Assembly (NCBI GenBank): GCA_949128115.1
Contig: OX421964.1
Span: forward strand, 37,688,177 to 37,752,176
From: Anaspis maculata
Taxonomy: Eukaryota; Arthropoda; Insecta; Coleoptera; Scraptiidae
Direction of reading: 5' to 3'
DNA: 64,000 bases
The translations under genes and the position numbers were made by a program. This document shows positions 33,211-45,361 of the stretch, one piece after another. The notes under the pieces were generated by a model. That model made no database searches. It was not told the DNA's origin and saw nothing but the letters and a program-made list of their open reading frames with translations. Each line of letters begins with the position of its first letter. Within the stretch, counting starts at the first letter, position 1.

Positions 33211-36137
33211 TAAGGGGGCAAGACAAATAATGGTCCAAAATAGCGTCAATGTATGCTTCCGGTATGCCGAAGCTTTGCACACCTGGCACTGTTGCACCAC
33301 TATTACCTCGCGAAATAAGCGAAATATCAAACGAAACGACAAATAATAATGAGCGAAAACCGTCAAAGAAATGGGACCGCTATGGTATGACGTTAACAGT
33401 ATGCAACGCGATCAGCTGACCGCAGCGCGCGACTCACAACAAGCCGCTCCCACAACAAGGTGCTACAATACGAGGTGTGATCACTTGGAATTTAATCCCT
33501 ACTCTCTACCTCTACTCCTACTCTGCTTTTTAATTTTCAATTAGACATGGAAAATCTTTTCAAGAAATAGTACAAAATTGAGTATCTTGACGATTTGGAG
33601 TGAAAATCCCCACATTGGCCCTGCATTCATTAAGCGGGCTCACCTCAGTTGATATACTTGCATATTGTTATTTTCCTGACGTCGGCCATACTGGATTTAG
33701 GTCTTGGCCGCATGCACGGATGTAAACAACTCGGTCTAGTATTATACGTAAGTGGCCCAGACCCTCTTCGCGCGCCTGTCAACTCTTTCACCTGCCTTTT
33801 GCGAGGACGAATGTCCTGGCGTCTTCACCTGTCCATTAGATGATCCGAAATTATTCTTGCATCGAGAAGGAATGCGATATTCTCAGCTGTAATGCTCAAC
33901 TCATCAGAGCCGTTTTCTCGAAAATTGATAGTATCGAGAACTAGATTGACTTTGTGCTCCCCCTCTTTCTTCTCTCACCTCAGAAATGGGTCTCGACCTG
34001 TGAGGTACAGTAACCAAATAATAATAATAATAAAATCCAGAGGCGCCACTCATCCTACACCCTCATTTATTCTTCACTCAACTCAGCCTAATATCCTATA
34101 TCCTATCCCAGCTTGCAGCGTTGAGGCAGGGCTAGACATAGGAACGAGCCTTATTCAGTAACCTTTGTGATGAATATAGAGAATAATAGATTGATGAAAC
34201 GTTGAAACTGATGATGGTGTCTTATTGTGGTCAAACTCTTGGCTGAGTCGATCTTAACACTCCCAGAAATTTTATACTCGAACAACAAGAAGAGAAGTCT
34301 ATAATATTTATAACAAGATGGAGGCTCTTATACTATAGATGATCATCGGCTATCCTCTGGTTCCACCAAACTTTTATCAACGCGATAACTTTATCACTCT
34401 GATAGTGACTAAGCAACTGGCCATCCTATTGGCTGGTGCATAGCAACTATCAGCGTAATAGATTTATTCTGTTCTTAAAACTTTGGTAGAACCCGAGGTA
34501 TGTGCGGTTCTAAAAGCGGGAAAACTGTTTTAATTTAAATAACGTGGTGAAACACGTGTTTGCTGGATTTCGATGGTTGTTGCTTGGTCGGTTTGGTGTT
34601 CTGAGATTCCTCCCTCGTGTGATTCAAATAAGTTGATTCAAACTAAAGTATTATGGGTGGCTTACCCATCCAGGGGTTCGAGCAGAGAACTGGGAAGTTT
34701 CAGTACTTTCGAACAGTTCAGATAGCCCTATATTTTATCTATAGGCGCACATTTTGAATATGCTGCCCGTTTCAGCACCCTCATGCGGCAGTCGCGAACA
34801 TATGTGTGAGGAAACTTGTCAAAATTGAAGTTTATGAATTGTTGAAATTGATATTTGCAGGTGGTATGAATATTTACATGGCATTGTTGTTATGGAAATA
34901 GATAACTTCCTGTAGGAAAAGTACAAAAAAACCGCAACTTTTGGCGCTGAAGCAAATCCGCAGAGTGCCTATAGGTACACTTTTAGATTTTTTCATGACA
35001 CGATAACTGCCACGTTTCCACGTTGGGTGTCAAAACGTTCGCATAGTCGTCTCCTCTTGTATAAACTCATTGTGCGAAGTAAAATAATAACAGAATGCAA
35101 AATCAAATTCACAATTAAGTATTTATTTTTTCATGTGGGACTCCCGCGGTCGGGAAATGTCTCGGTGTCGTCGTCGGGTGCGGGTGTCGACACAGACCTC
35201 ATTAAGGGCCGATGCATCATCATTCTGTATTCTTGCGCCGACAATGGCCGGCAATGAGCGTGCGGAATTCAATTATCTCTTTCGCGGGCGATGACGGCGG
35301 TATGACGGCGACGACGCTGCGACGGTGGCGGCATAACATCGTCCACGCCGCCGCCACCACTGGCTTTCATCATTCTTCTTGCAGATAGGAGCAGCGGCGG
35401 CCCCGTGGCCATTGTCTCACCCTTGCATCATTTACCGCATCATAGTGTCGTTTGTCCCCCTGTCACAAATCTGTGACTGTGGGTGTTTGTTTTGGAATTT
35501 TTTCTGCGTATAATGTGCCGTAAGAAATGCCATTACGACACCCCTCCTTATGTCAATATAGGCCGAATAGCAGGGTTAGCATTGAGCAGGTATCGTATTT
35601 TTCTACAGATATAGGTATTTCAATCTATAATTAACAATGTTCTTCATTTTTTAATTCGAATTATTGTTTTCAGTTAACGGCAGGACCATAATTACAATTC
35701 AATTATGCAAAATAAAAATAAAAAAGTTTGATCAATCGTATACGCTCTATTAGAGCTATAATTCCATCATACACAAAAAAAACTCTCCCCCTAGCAGTGC
35801 ATGAATACGTTATAAGCTGATATAATTAATTTCAGCCACGAGCAATTAAGCTGAGTGAGGAAATAATTAAATATTCACGGCTTGTGTTTGCATATAAACC
35901 GGTGCTTTCGGCGGCCCGTTAATTAATTAGACAATTAGTGTACTGCTTTCCTTAGGTGAGCTACTGCTAAGAAGTTGTGGTTGATTTACATACCCGAGCG
36001 AACATCCAATGCACTTCAATCATTTTTAGCTGAGAAAATTTTCGAGTGTAGCTCAAGAGCATAATATTATCGTCGCTTTCATATCTGTTGCACTTTTTGT
36101 GCTAATCGCAAAATTTGCATCTTTATCCCTTAAGGGA
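33211..36137. other. Gene-free interval, partly single-copy looking
   Basis: No exon or RNA gene recognised. A short aataataataataa run occurs at 34018-34031. From 35150 to 35500 the DNA becomes GC-rich with gacggcg/gccgcc triplets, and 35800-35960 is AT-rich with 'taattaattagacaatta'-type words. These two blocks differ from the surrounding repeats and might be conserved non-coding DNA. That is unproven. Confidence 0.4.
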
Positions 36138-36336
36138 TCATTTACATAGACCTTAACCGTAATAGAGTATTATACTAAACAAAATTTTTGATATAAATGG
36201 AAACTACATTGAAAAATAATTGACCCGTGTTTTTTTATTCAGTCAAAAACCGTATTGTTTGGGCGCAATAAATAAATAACATCAACTAGTTCTGACGTCA
36301 CAGCGCGTCACCGCCTATACTGCCTGTGTAAAGGTG

Positions 36337-36492
36337 CGTTCAGTCAGCTTATTTAGCCGCAAGTTTTAATTTTAGTCGTAAGCGCTGCATCGCTTATTGG
36401 ATGTTCTGAGGAGGCTGGTTCATAAGAGCCAATGGGCGTCGCTGCGCTTGCGACTAAAATTAAAACTTGCGGCTAAATAAGCAGACTGAACG
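36337..36492. mobile_element. Palindromic MITE-like core, 156 bp
   Basis: Inverted ends share 'cagcttatttagccgcaag' and 'ttttaattttagtcg' with their complements on the right. The loop is about 60 bp. It lacks CAGGG ends. Target duplication was not resolved. Confidence 0.75.
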
Positions 36493-36658
36493 ACGTTTAA
36501 TGACGCCAGAAATAGGCAGAATATAGAAATTTCGTTTATTTATTGCGGCCAAACGATACGATTCTTGGCTGAATAAAAAAATACGGGTCAGTTATTTTTC
36601 AATATAGTTTCTGATCCCATCGAAAAAAAATATTTTTTCAAAAGTATAATACTCCATT

Positions 36659-36839
36659 GTAACAGCAACGCTAACCTTAGTGTAGAAGTTTAGTCCATCA
36701 GTAAGGCCGAGAACGCAGCGAAGGCAGGTTGCTGGTTTCCGGTCTTGGCGCCGACAACCTGCTTTTGTTGTGTTCTCGGCCTCATGGATAAAATATACAG
36801 GTCCAAACTTCTACACTAAGGTTATAGCGTTGCTGTTAC
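36659..36839. mobile_element. 181 bp palindromic insertion
   Basis: It begins GTAACAGCAACGCTAACCTT and ends with a mirrored AAGGTTATAGCGTTGCTGTTAC-type end. Inside, 'aaggccgagaac' mirrors 'gttctcggcct', and 'caggttgc' mirrors 'caacctg'. It interrupts the right arm of the 36138-36866 palindrome, whose sequence resumes on both sides. The inner part shares 'ggcgccgac' and 'aacctgcttt-gttgtg' with the foldback at 43895-44054. Confidence 0.78.
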
Positions 36840-36866
36840 TGTTATTGTTAGGGTCTATGTAAATTA

Positions 36867-39814
36867 TACTTGAAGAGTCGAGATCGAAACAAATCCCACT
36901 TCCCACTTCTCCATTAAAAGACAAATGCAATTGGAGCATCAGGAAGCTAAGCTCTGCCCAAACTGACTTTGCAAGATAGAAGTTGAGGCCTTTGTGTCTT
37001 CGTCCAGCCTAAAGACTGCGTTCCAAGTATGGGTTACCCTTAGCCGAGTCATCGGAGGTGTCACGGGCTTGCTCGGTAGTTTGCTTAGTTCGAGTTTAAT
37101 CTCAAACTTGATTTTAAAATCGTGCAGAAATGAGTGTTGTGAAAGTAATTATGACTGATATCACGGCAAAAACAGTCGGACGTTGAACTAGCACCGATGA
37201 TCTTGAGCTAGTGAACCTTATATAGGTAAGTGCTGGTAAGTTCACATTATATGTAACCCTTAAGGCTTCGAGGTTGAGTCATTATATTCATGGCGCTGAT
37301 TTTATCGTTATCATGAAGTGGAAACAACGGAAGCTTGTTTTGAAGGAGACGTCTCAAAATTGCATGCACATCGATTGTTGTGTCTATAATATTAATAATA
37401 ATAAATGATGCAGAGTCAACGTCAACCCGACTAACCTCACTAAACACTGTCATTTTTACGTGTTTTCTTCACACACCTCCTGGTTTGTTCGGCGTTTACG
37501 ACATCGGGATTGTGATTTCATTCTAACAATGCCTTACACCAGTTATGTGCCCCAATGCAATTCCCCAACAAACGTCAAAAAACAACTAGATCCTTGCGCT
37601 GCCTGTCGGTGATCAGGTGAACGAATTTCATGCAATCACCCTATTGAGAAGATCGCCAATAGCGATATCCTCTCAAACTTCCGGATGAGCGGGCAACTCA
37701 TTATTCTCATTCACAGTTCCAGCTTTTTCAAAGTACGTCAGTTTTTCCGCGCATGAAATAGTTTGACCTCGAGTTTGACCAAAAAATGAACGGGGAGAGC
37801 TTAGACTGAGAATGGGGTCGTATACAAGAGTCACAAAATACGATTTTATTGGAATGGACCTTTCATTAAATAGATAAAATTAGCAACTGTGCAGCTGAAA
37901 CAGAAATTAAAAAAAAAATCGGCCGAGAAAAAAGTAATTGAAGTTTCGCTTCTTCCAGTCTATCGGTTTAAATCAAGTGAAATCGCGCGCAGCGTTAGCG
38001 CGAATGAAAATAGAGCATGGACAAGGTCGACATAAGAGCAACGTATCAGCAGCAACGAAAGCATCGTTGCCATAGCAACACGTAACGTCTAGTTACGTCA
38101 CTAGACGTTGAAATCAAACCGCTCTGCTTCGCGCCTCAATTTTCAACTTTTTTTTCCAAGAAAAGTAGTTGCTTCTGAGATACTATATTGCTATGTATGT
38201 GGTAATCTCACATTGTACTTTAGTTGAAAGGAATAAAAAAAAATCGTATGAGACCCCATTGATAGATAATATTATGAGATAAAGACAATATACGCACAAA
38301 AAAATATAGGAAATTCATTGTGGAAAATATCTTCGTTGATCATTCATATCCGCGATGGGGATTCGGGTATTTTCATCTCTCACATCCCATGTGTCGTGCT
38401 ATTCAGGTACCCAGCCACCCTAAACATGTCGGTCCTGTTTTTGTACAGAACAAAAAATCACGCTTCCCTATCGGTTGAATTCTAATCAAAAGGGGGTGAT
38501 TATCATTATTACCCGGCTTCATGATGGAGTAAATTCCATATGCGCATAACATTACACACACGCTGGATGGTAATGTATATCAAATTTCCCATTTATCAGC
38601 GGTGCAATCGGTCGTCGTCCGAACAATCGTGCTCCGGAAATAAGACGTCTTGACGTGTCAGCAAGCCGTGTCACACATCAGGAACACAAGGGGTGAGGTG
38701 AAGCAGCGTCGAACGTCAGCAGGAGCGGCAACAGCTAGGCTCCGGCAAGCCAGCAGCAGCGGCAGGACGATTGACTAACCCGGTATCTGGCGTGTTCCTT
38801 CCTTTCCTGCTGCTGCTGTAGCTCTGCTCCTCTATCTAGAGGTACACGCGGTTGTTGTTGTTGTCGTCGACGTCGTCGTCGCCACCGCCGCCTGGGCTGT
38901 CGGGAATCGCGTAGTCTCAATCACGGCCCCCATTGTTCTAGGGCTGTCACGGGCACGCATGACACACGACGTAATCGGGGGGGCGGGTCCGGCAATCAAC
39001 TCAACTGTCTGATTTAATATTCACCTCGGCGGCCGACGCCAGGCGTTCCCTCCAACTAGCTGCTGGCTGCTGCTGTTGACAAGCTCTTGTTGTACACGCC
39101 AACAGCGGTTATGTATGTGTTAACTGCTCTGCCCACAATATAACTATACCATCATCATCATCATCATCATACTAACAGCATATAGTTTAGTATAGAGGTC
39201 AGCAATCACCCAACGCCCCGCAATTTTTTACTTTTCACTTTTTTCAGCTCAACTTTTGCATTAAGACATCGAGCATGAAGGATGTCCTAGGAAAATATTT
39301 AGTTCATTGGTTTTTGTTGTCTTATTTATCACTTGCTGATTGATTAGCGAAAAAAAATTAAACAACCAATCGATAGAAAGAATATTCGGGTATTGTTCGT
39401 ATTAACCAAATTAGCTTAAAATAGGCTGGTTTTTTGGAATTATTCATGTACCTGCCAAGTTTCGAAAGAATCCGCTTAGTGACGTAGAAGTTCTGAAAAG
39501 AACATTAATTTGAAAGGTTCTTCAGATGCTCCCAAGTTAATGACCCCCATAGGTCCTACGCCAATGATTAGATTCTTTCAAAATTTTACAGGTTACAGGT
39601 ATAGGTGAATGATTCCGACAAACTTGCCTATGCTGAATTTAGGCGAATTTGATCAAATGGTTCTCAAGTTACAAATTTTTGAAAATCGAAAAAAGTGAAC
39701 CTAGGCACCCTGTACGTTTCTTAGGAAGCGAGTGAGAGGCACGTATATTTTTCTGAATCAGGAGGATGAGAGAATCTTATACCAAAGTTTGATCGGTTCA
39801 AACTGAAACACCTT
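36867..39814. other. Gene-free interval
   Basis: No recognised gene. The stretch 38690-39070 is rich in cagcagc, gttgttg and gtcgtcg triplets, and an atcatcatcatcatcat run lies near 39150. A lone CACCCTG|TA half-end occurs at 39707-39715. The low-complexity frame at 38735-38920 is a triplet-repeat artefact. Confidence 0.45.
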
Positions 39815-40181
39815 CCCGCTCAGCAAGAAAACATCTCTGTGACATCACTTAGATGTTCAAGTCACAACTGCGATGTTAACAAAAAAGTCTCTGCAATGTT
39901 AAGTGGACATCTCTGTTACTTCTTATGTCCGGGTAATTAGAACATGAATGAGATATCTCAAAGATGTCCAAATGTGACTATCTACATCGCTATTCCACAT
40001 CTCGTAGATATCACTTTTTGACGTACATGATACGTCGCATTTTGGATGTGTATTTTCAAATAAAAATTAATTTTTGACCACTTTTCAACATAGTTTTAGG
40101 TCACAGGAGGTTCCGCACCTATTTTCACTGATTTTTACAATCTATACAGCACGTTTTTTCCCTAAGAAAAGTTCTTCTTCT

Positions 40182-40265
40182 ATGGCGTCCTCCGCAGGAT
40201 TCGAACCTGGATCCCCACAGGTGATGGTTAGAGGCACTGCTGCCGATTCGTCTAAGCTACCAACT
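40182..40265 (-). promoter_or_regulatory. tRNA-like segment with Pol III A and B boxes (copy 1)
   Basis: On the minus strand TAGCTTAGACGAATCGG fits an A box and GGTTCGAATCC (at 40197-40207) fits the B-box consensus exactly. The T-arm and a 3' acceptor-like half are visible, but the 5' acceptor does not pair, so this is not a working tRNA gene. It resembles the head of a tRNA-derived SINE captured by the element. See 43344-43427 for the other copy. Confidence 0.6.
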
Positions 40266-40299
40266 TGTCTACTACAGTATATTTAAACAGCGCACTTGA

Positions 40300-40740
40300 T
40301 ATTCAGGGATGTTTCTCGGAATATTTCATTAGGACTCCAAACGATATACCGAGCCCAAAAAGCCTCGCTGGGGCTCGAAACGTTACAGCAAGCCACAAGG
40401 GACTCCGTTGGGGCCCCGGACATTACAATAAGACATGAACGGGAGTCATCAAAGTATTCGAAAGCACAATAAAACAAGAAGGGGCCCATTTTGGGGTTCC
40501 GAATAACGCAAAAGCAGACACAAGGGTTCACTAAAGGTGCGAAAGTCACGACAAAATGCAAGAAGGCCCAGTAGGCTTTCGAAGAACACAAGGAGACACA
40601 AATGGGGCACACTAGTTCCGAAAGCCACAAGCACAAGAAGACACAAAAGTTGTTCCAATAAACGACACTTGAAGACATAAGAGGGCCCGCAGGGCCTCAC
40701 ACTGAACATGAAGACATAAGGCTGTTCTGGCATCACACAC
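40300..40740 (-). repeat. GCCC/TTGTGTCTTC phrase array inside copy 1
   Basis: Read on the minus strand, blocks of about 45-50 bp each pair a GGCCC-type word with 'cttgtgtctt' or 'cttatgtctt'. The same phrase style fills 42880-43290, 48900-50380 and parts of the arms of the 3472-6123 palindrome. Long stop-free frames here come from the repeat and are not genes. Confidence 0.7.
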
Positions 40741-41085
40741 ATGGAATAGAGAACAAAACTATTTATTAAATATTTTCCGACACACAGAGCTTAACGATGA
40801 CAGCCCGCGAAATTTGAAAAATCTCTCAGTGACTACATCTCATTGACGTCAGTGAGATGTTACACTTCGGCAAGTTGAAAGCAGTAACAATGTGATGTCC
40901 GGTAGATGTCTCATGTGTGATGTTCAATTTAAGTTCATTTCGAAACATCTCTCAGCAGACATTACATCGTATAACATGGCGGATGAACATCACAGAGATG
41001 TGGAAGTAACGTTCATTGTGATGTTATTTTGTGACATGATTGAGATCATCTCATTTATGAAACATGACATGCTATGCTGAGTGGG

Positions 41086-42515
41086 TTGTAGTATTTCATA
41101 TGGGGTATTTCATTATTATTATTTATTATTATAATCTTTATGTCCTTTCTTATCCTTAGGTGTAAGAAATATACGACTGTATATACTATATGTAGAATGT
41201 AGTTGAATGAAGTGTAGAATTCTACTCTCCTTTCGTGTGAAATGATGGCCATCATCACACGTGAAAAATCAAGACAGATCTTGGCCAAATCCTGAGCCAA
41301 AATTTCATTTGAATACTAGACTTGATATAGATTTTCCAAGTCGAACTCAAATGCATTTGATAAAACAGGTGATCGACACAGGTACTCCCCACTTTTGATT
41401 GCATGAATCAGTGCACTGTGTAGCCACAGCAGCGGCAGGTAGAGGCCGTGCGTGATGGTCAAATTAATGACCGCCGCCGCCTCCCTAACAAAATAGCTGA
41501 AGGGTTAAATAAAAAAAATTATAATAAATCATACATGAGCATTACTTTCGAAAACCATCAGAAGTGTAACCGATACAAAGCGCTGGTCGGGCTGACAGGT
41601 GAGGGAAGACAAATGATGGAGCTAGGCTGGCCGGAGCGCGTCGGTTGCTACTCCCGCGCGCCATGAAAAGAACCGGGATGATAAATTACACGGGGGGCAA
41701 TCTACCTACCGGACGCCGCCGCCACTGCCCCCGCCGGAACCGCCGCCGACCGGCAACATGTGAGATATACCTTCTACCTCTATGCCTCCTACCACACCAC
41801 CATCATGGAGAAAGCAAAGCAAAGCACAACCTACTACACAACACACCACCAGCAGCGTATACCTATGCGCGACCGGAATGGCACGATGGTCACTTCATCG
41901 AACCGACATCAATCATTTCGTGAGAATTATTGTCAAAAGATTCAAAACAGCTGAATGCATTAAAAGGACCCAGGGGCATGGCATCGCAAAATAACACCTG
42001 CTACGAAGTTGTGATGATGCTTGGCGTGAATATACAGGTATACTAATGAATATAAAATTATAGGATAGGTGGCGTTACTGGCGTTGCTCAATTACCTACC
42101 TACCTTCATTGGTTGAAAAATTCAAATCGATCAATGTGTTCCGTCCTGGTTTTGGCATGAAACTACCCAACTTGCCTTTTACAAACTCTGAACCGATGGT
42201 TTGCAACCGCAACCATACATTCCTTGATGTATCCGCTCATCCTGCAGTCCTGCACACCCTCCTCCGACCTGCTTTACCGACATCGACACACCGATGGCAG
42301 CTGCCAACGGCCATGCTGTTTCTCGCATGTCGGAGCCTCCTTTCGCCGGCAACACTTGAGAAGATGACGATGTGTGATGCCAATCAAAGAATAGCCAACA
42401 ATAATTAGAGGTGCAACTCAGTGTTGGCATCTTTGAACTGAAAAATCCCAGATTGTGGAAGGCCACCATTTTGCGGGGACGAAAGCACAGAAGATCACTA
42501 CCAGAAGCGACACTA
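41086..42515. other. Spacer between the two inverted 1.27 kb elements
   Basis: It appears to be single-copy in this window, with gccgccgc and accaccatc triplet runs near 41700-41850. No protein family is recognised. Confidence 0.45.
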
Positions 42516-43799
42516 CCCACTCAGCATAGCATGTCATGTTTCATAAATGAGATGATCTCAATCATGTCACAAAATAACATCACAATGAACGTTACTTCCA
42601 CATCTCTGTGATGTTCATCCGCGATGTTATACGATGTAATGTCTGAGAGATGTTTCGAAATGAACTTGAATTGAATATCACACATGAGACATCTACCGGA
42701 CATCACATTGTTACTGCTTTCAACTTGCCGAAGTGTAACATCTCACTGACGTCAATGAAATGTAGTCACTGAGAGATTTTTCAAATTTCGCGGGCTGTCA
42801 TCGTTAAGCTCTGTGTGTCGGAAAATAAACTGTTAAGTTTATTTAATAAATAGTTTTGTCCTCTATTCCATGTGTGTGATGCCAGAACAGCCTTATGTCT
42901 TCATGTTTAGTGTGAGGCCCTGCGGGCCCTCTTATGTCTTCAAGTGTCGTTTGGAACAACTTTTGTGTCTTCTTGTGCTTGTGGCTTTTGGAACTAGTGT
43001 GCCCCGTTTGTGTCTCCTTGTGTTCTTCAAAAGCCTACTGGGCCTTCTTGCATTTTGTCGTGACTTTCGCACCTTTGGTGAACCCTTGTGTCTGCTTTTG
43101 TGTTATTCGGAACCCCAAAATGGGCCCCTTTTTGTTTTATTCTGCTTTCGAATACTTTGATGACTCCCGTTCATGTCTTATTGTAATGTCCGGGGCCCCA
43201 ACGGAGTCCCTTGTGCCTTGCTGTAACGTTTCGAGCCCCAGCGAGGCTTTTTGGGCTCGGTGTATCGTTTGGAGTCCTAATGAAATATTCCGAGAAACAT
43301 CCCTGAACATCAAGTGCGCTGTTTAAATATACTGTATTAGACAAGTTGGTAGCTTAGACGAATCGGCAGCAGTGCCTCTAACCATCACCTGTGGGGATCC
43401 AGGTTCGAATCCTGCGGAGGACGCCATAGAAGAAGAACTTTTCTTAGGGAAAAAACGTGTTGTATAGATTGTAAAAATTAGTAAAAATAGGTGCAGAACC
43501 TCCAGTGACATAAAACTATGTTGAAAAGTGGTGGAAAATTAATTTTTATTCAAAAATACACATCCAAAATGCGACGTATCATGTACGTCAAAAAGTAATA
43601 TCCACGAGATGTGGAATAGCGATGTAGATAGTATGTCACATTTGGACATCTTTGAGATATCTCATTCATGTTCTAATTACCCGGACATAAGAAGTAACAG
43701 AGATGTCCACTTAACATCGCAGAGACTTTTTTTGTTAACATCGCAGTTGTGACTTGAACAACTAAGTGATGTCACAGAGATGTTTTCTTGCTGAGTGGG
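42516..43799 (-). mobile_element. 1.28 kb TIR element, copy 2 (inverted)
   Basis: It begins CCCACTCAGCATAGCATGTC and ends CTTGCTGAGTGGG, flanked by TA on both sides (42514-42515 and 43800-43801). It is the reverse complement of 39815-41085 with scattered differences and small indels. The intact TIR here shows the family end to be CCCACTCAGCA. Distinct 2 bp flanks for the two copies (TT and TA) argue for independent insertions over one inverted duplication of the region. Confidence 0.86.
43344..43427 (+). promoter_or_regulatory. tRNA-like segment with Pol III A and B boxes (copy 2)
   Basis: A box TAGCTTAGACGAATCGG at 43350-43366 and B box GGTTCGAATCC at 43402-43412, 35 bases apart, in the order and spacing of a tRNA gene. 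The acceptor stem does not close. Preservation in both element copies shows it was part of the element before the copies separated. Confidence 0.62.
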
Positions 43800-43894
43800 T
43801 ATGCCTTCCCGCCGAATTCATGTTTCTATGCGCATGTGGTGCCAGCAAAAATGGAGTACGTGCCCAGTACCTACGCCACAAAAGTCATCGATTG

Positions 43895-44054
43895 GGCCGA
43901 AAACACAACGAAGGCCGGTTGCCGTTTTCCGGTAGTTGGCGGGTCGGCGCCGACAATGCTCTTGGGCAACCTGGATGATCGCCATCACTTTGGCCGAAAC
44001 CGGCGCAGGTTTGTCGGCGCCGACCGGCAACCTGCTTTCGTTGTGCCTTTGGCC
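43895..44054. repeat. Foldback with two GTCGGCGCCGAC palindromes
   Basis: Ends mirror each other: 'ggccgaaaacacaacgaagg' against 'ctttcgttgtgcctttggcc'. The 12 bp perfect palindrome GTCGGCGCCGAC occurs at 43943-43954 and 44013-44024. Related words lie in the 36659-36839 insertion. Non-coding. Confidence 0.7.
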
Positions 44055-44826
44055 GATCTTCGTCATCGGCAATTTTCTCAATTTTCTCGTATTTCCACCA
44101 GTTACAATCAGTCGCACTCCAACTCTTCAGCTTGGTGAGCTTGGTTGTCGTCCAGCAATAAAGCGGATTCATATTGTCTCGATGCCAGCCCCGGAGGTCT
44201 ATATCGCCAGAAATTAGCAAGCGTCGTTCACCACTTTCCTCAAGGTAACAAGAGTGTTACGTCGTTTTCAGCTTCTGTCTGCTTTTTGATACTTTGACCG
44301 ATTGGGGGGCTAGTCGAATTCTGCCCCGCCGTTTTTGTTCCAAATATTTGGGAGTTTTGTTATATTGCGGTGGCTGTCCTGGCAAAAGGATTCTGCGTGC
44401 CGTTCTCTGACTGACTGTAGATAAAACTTGAACTAGCGCGCCGGCCGGCAGAAGATGATAAAAGGAAGCGACGCGGGTACTCAAATTCTTTTCCCCCTCG
44501 AAATTCGCACGAGCGCTGTCGTCTAGAGTGTTGGTTTAGTGCGTCCATGTCTGCCTACCGATTGGATCTCGAGTTTGGGTAGATCGAATCGAGAACCAAG
44601 TGTTTTCGGACTCAATTTGGCGACGCTGTACCGTTGAGGGTATTGAAAGCCTGAATCAGGCTTTGTTTGGCCGATTAAGGAAGCACGACCATACCTGGCA
44701 TACCCAAAACGAAACCGACCATCACCTGCAGGTAACGTAAAGAATGATTTGGTTCCAATTTTCGTCATCTTTTCGGATTGGATTCGACACTGGGATGAGT
44801 GAATTGTTCTAGGTTTCAACTACCAG

Positions 44827-44899
44827 TTTTCAACCATCGAGTTCTCAACTACAAGTTTTCAACCATCGAGTTTTCATCTACCAGTTTTCAACCATCCTG
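44827..44899 (+). repeat. 29 bp tandem repeat, 2.5 copies
   Basis: Units at 44827-44855 and 44856-44884 begin TTTTCAACCATCGAGTT and end 'actacaag' or 'tctaccag'. A third, partial unit begins at 44885. Confidence 0.85.
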
Positions 44900-45361
44900 T
44901 TTTTAAGTCGGGAGATTCTGCCGTTAAGTCTTCTTCATCGTCATCTACGTACCAGGGAGATTCCTGAAACGATACATCGAGTATAGGCGAGATTCCGTCT
45001 ACCAGGAAACACTTCATCTCCTGAGCGAATTTTTACTTTGAAGATGACGTCTCAGCATGGAGCCCTTTTCGGTTTATTGATGCAAGATTTTCCGAACCAC
45101 GCGGCTAATTTTGCCGTACACGCCTGCCTGCGTGAACGCCTTTATCATTGGGCTCGAGCCCAAGCGACCGGGGCAACTGTTCGTCGCATCCTGAAAGCGC
45201 AGCGTACGTCATCTGTCGATCTCGGCACGTTTGGGAGCCGTCTGCGAGTGTACCACTCAGTGGAAAAGGCCAAGTAAGCTGGCGACATTTCGCCTACCGT
45301 AGACTTAATTTTTCCCTCTCTCAACGTGTTTTATGAAAAAAGCCGTAACATATTAGCTATT

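Larger units (their letters stand above)
36138..36866. repeat. Concentric palindromes, with a third palindrome inserted off-centre
   Basis: The outer arms (36138-36336 and 36493-36866, the latter interrupted) mirror each other: 'tttacatagacc' with 'ggtctatgtaaa', 'gagtattatac' with 'gtataatact', and 'gaaaaataattgacccgt' with its near complement. The core palindrome is 36337-36492. Discounting the 181 bp insertion, the outer arms measure 199 and 193 bp, so the core is centred. Non-coding. Confidence 0.82.
39815..41085 (+). mobile_element. 1.27 kb TIR element, copy 1
   Basis: It begins CCCGCTCAGCAAGAAAACAT and ends ATGCTGAGTGGG, giving a short TIR of the form CCCACTCAGCA with one change at the left end. 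It is flanked by TT on both sides. It contains many 'gatgtc'/'gacatc' words, an internal tRNA-like segment (40182-40265) and a block rich in 'ggggcccc' and 'acacaagg'. It lies inverted relative to the second copy at 42516-43799, and nearly the whole length matches. No transposase is encoded, so it is non-autonomous. Confidence 0.85.

Noticed and set aside
40283..43326. Paired frames of about 97-131 codons present at both 40.3-40.7 kb and 42.9-43.3 kb
   Set aside because: They are the same repeat read in the two inverted copies of a non-autonomous element. Frame lengths differ through indels and there are no domains.
40182..43427. tRNA genes
   Set aside because: The A and B boxes are good, but the acceptor stem does not pair and the anticodon arm is not convincing, so I call them tRNA-like promoter segments only.
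45038..45277. 79-codon ORF with an ordinary-looking amino-acid mix
   Set aside because: It resembles no family I know, lies among repeats and has no supporting splice or promoter context. It was left uncalled.
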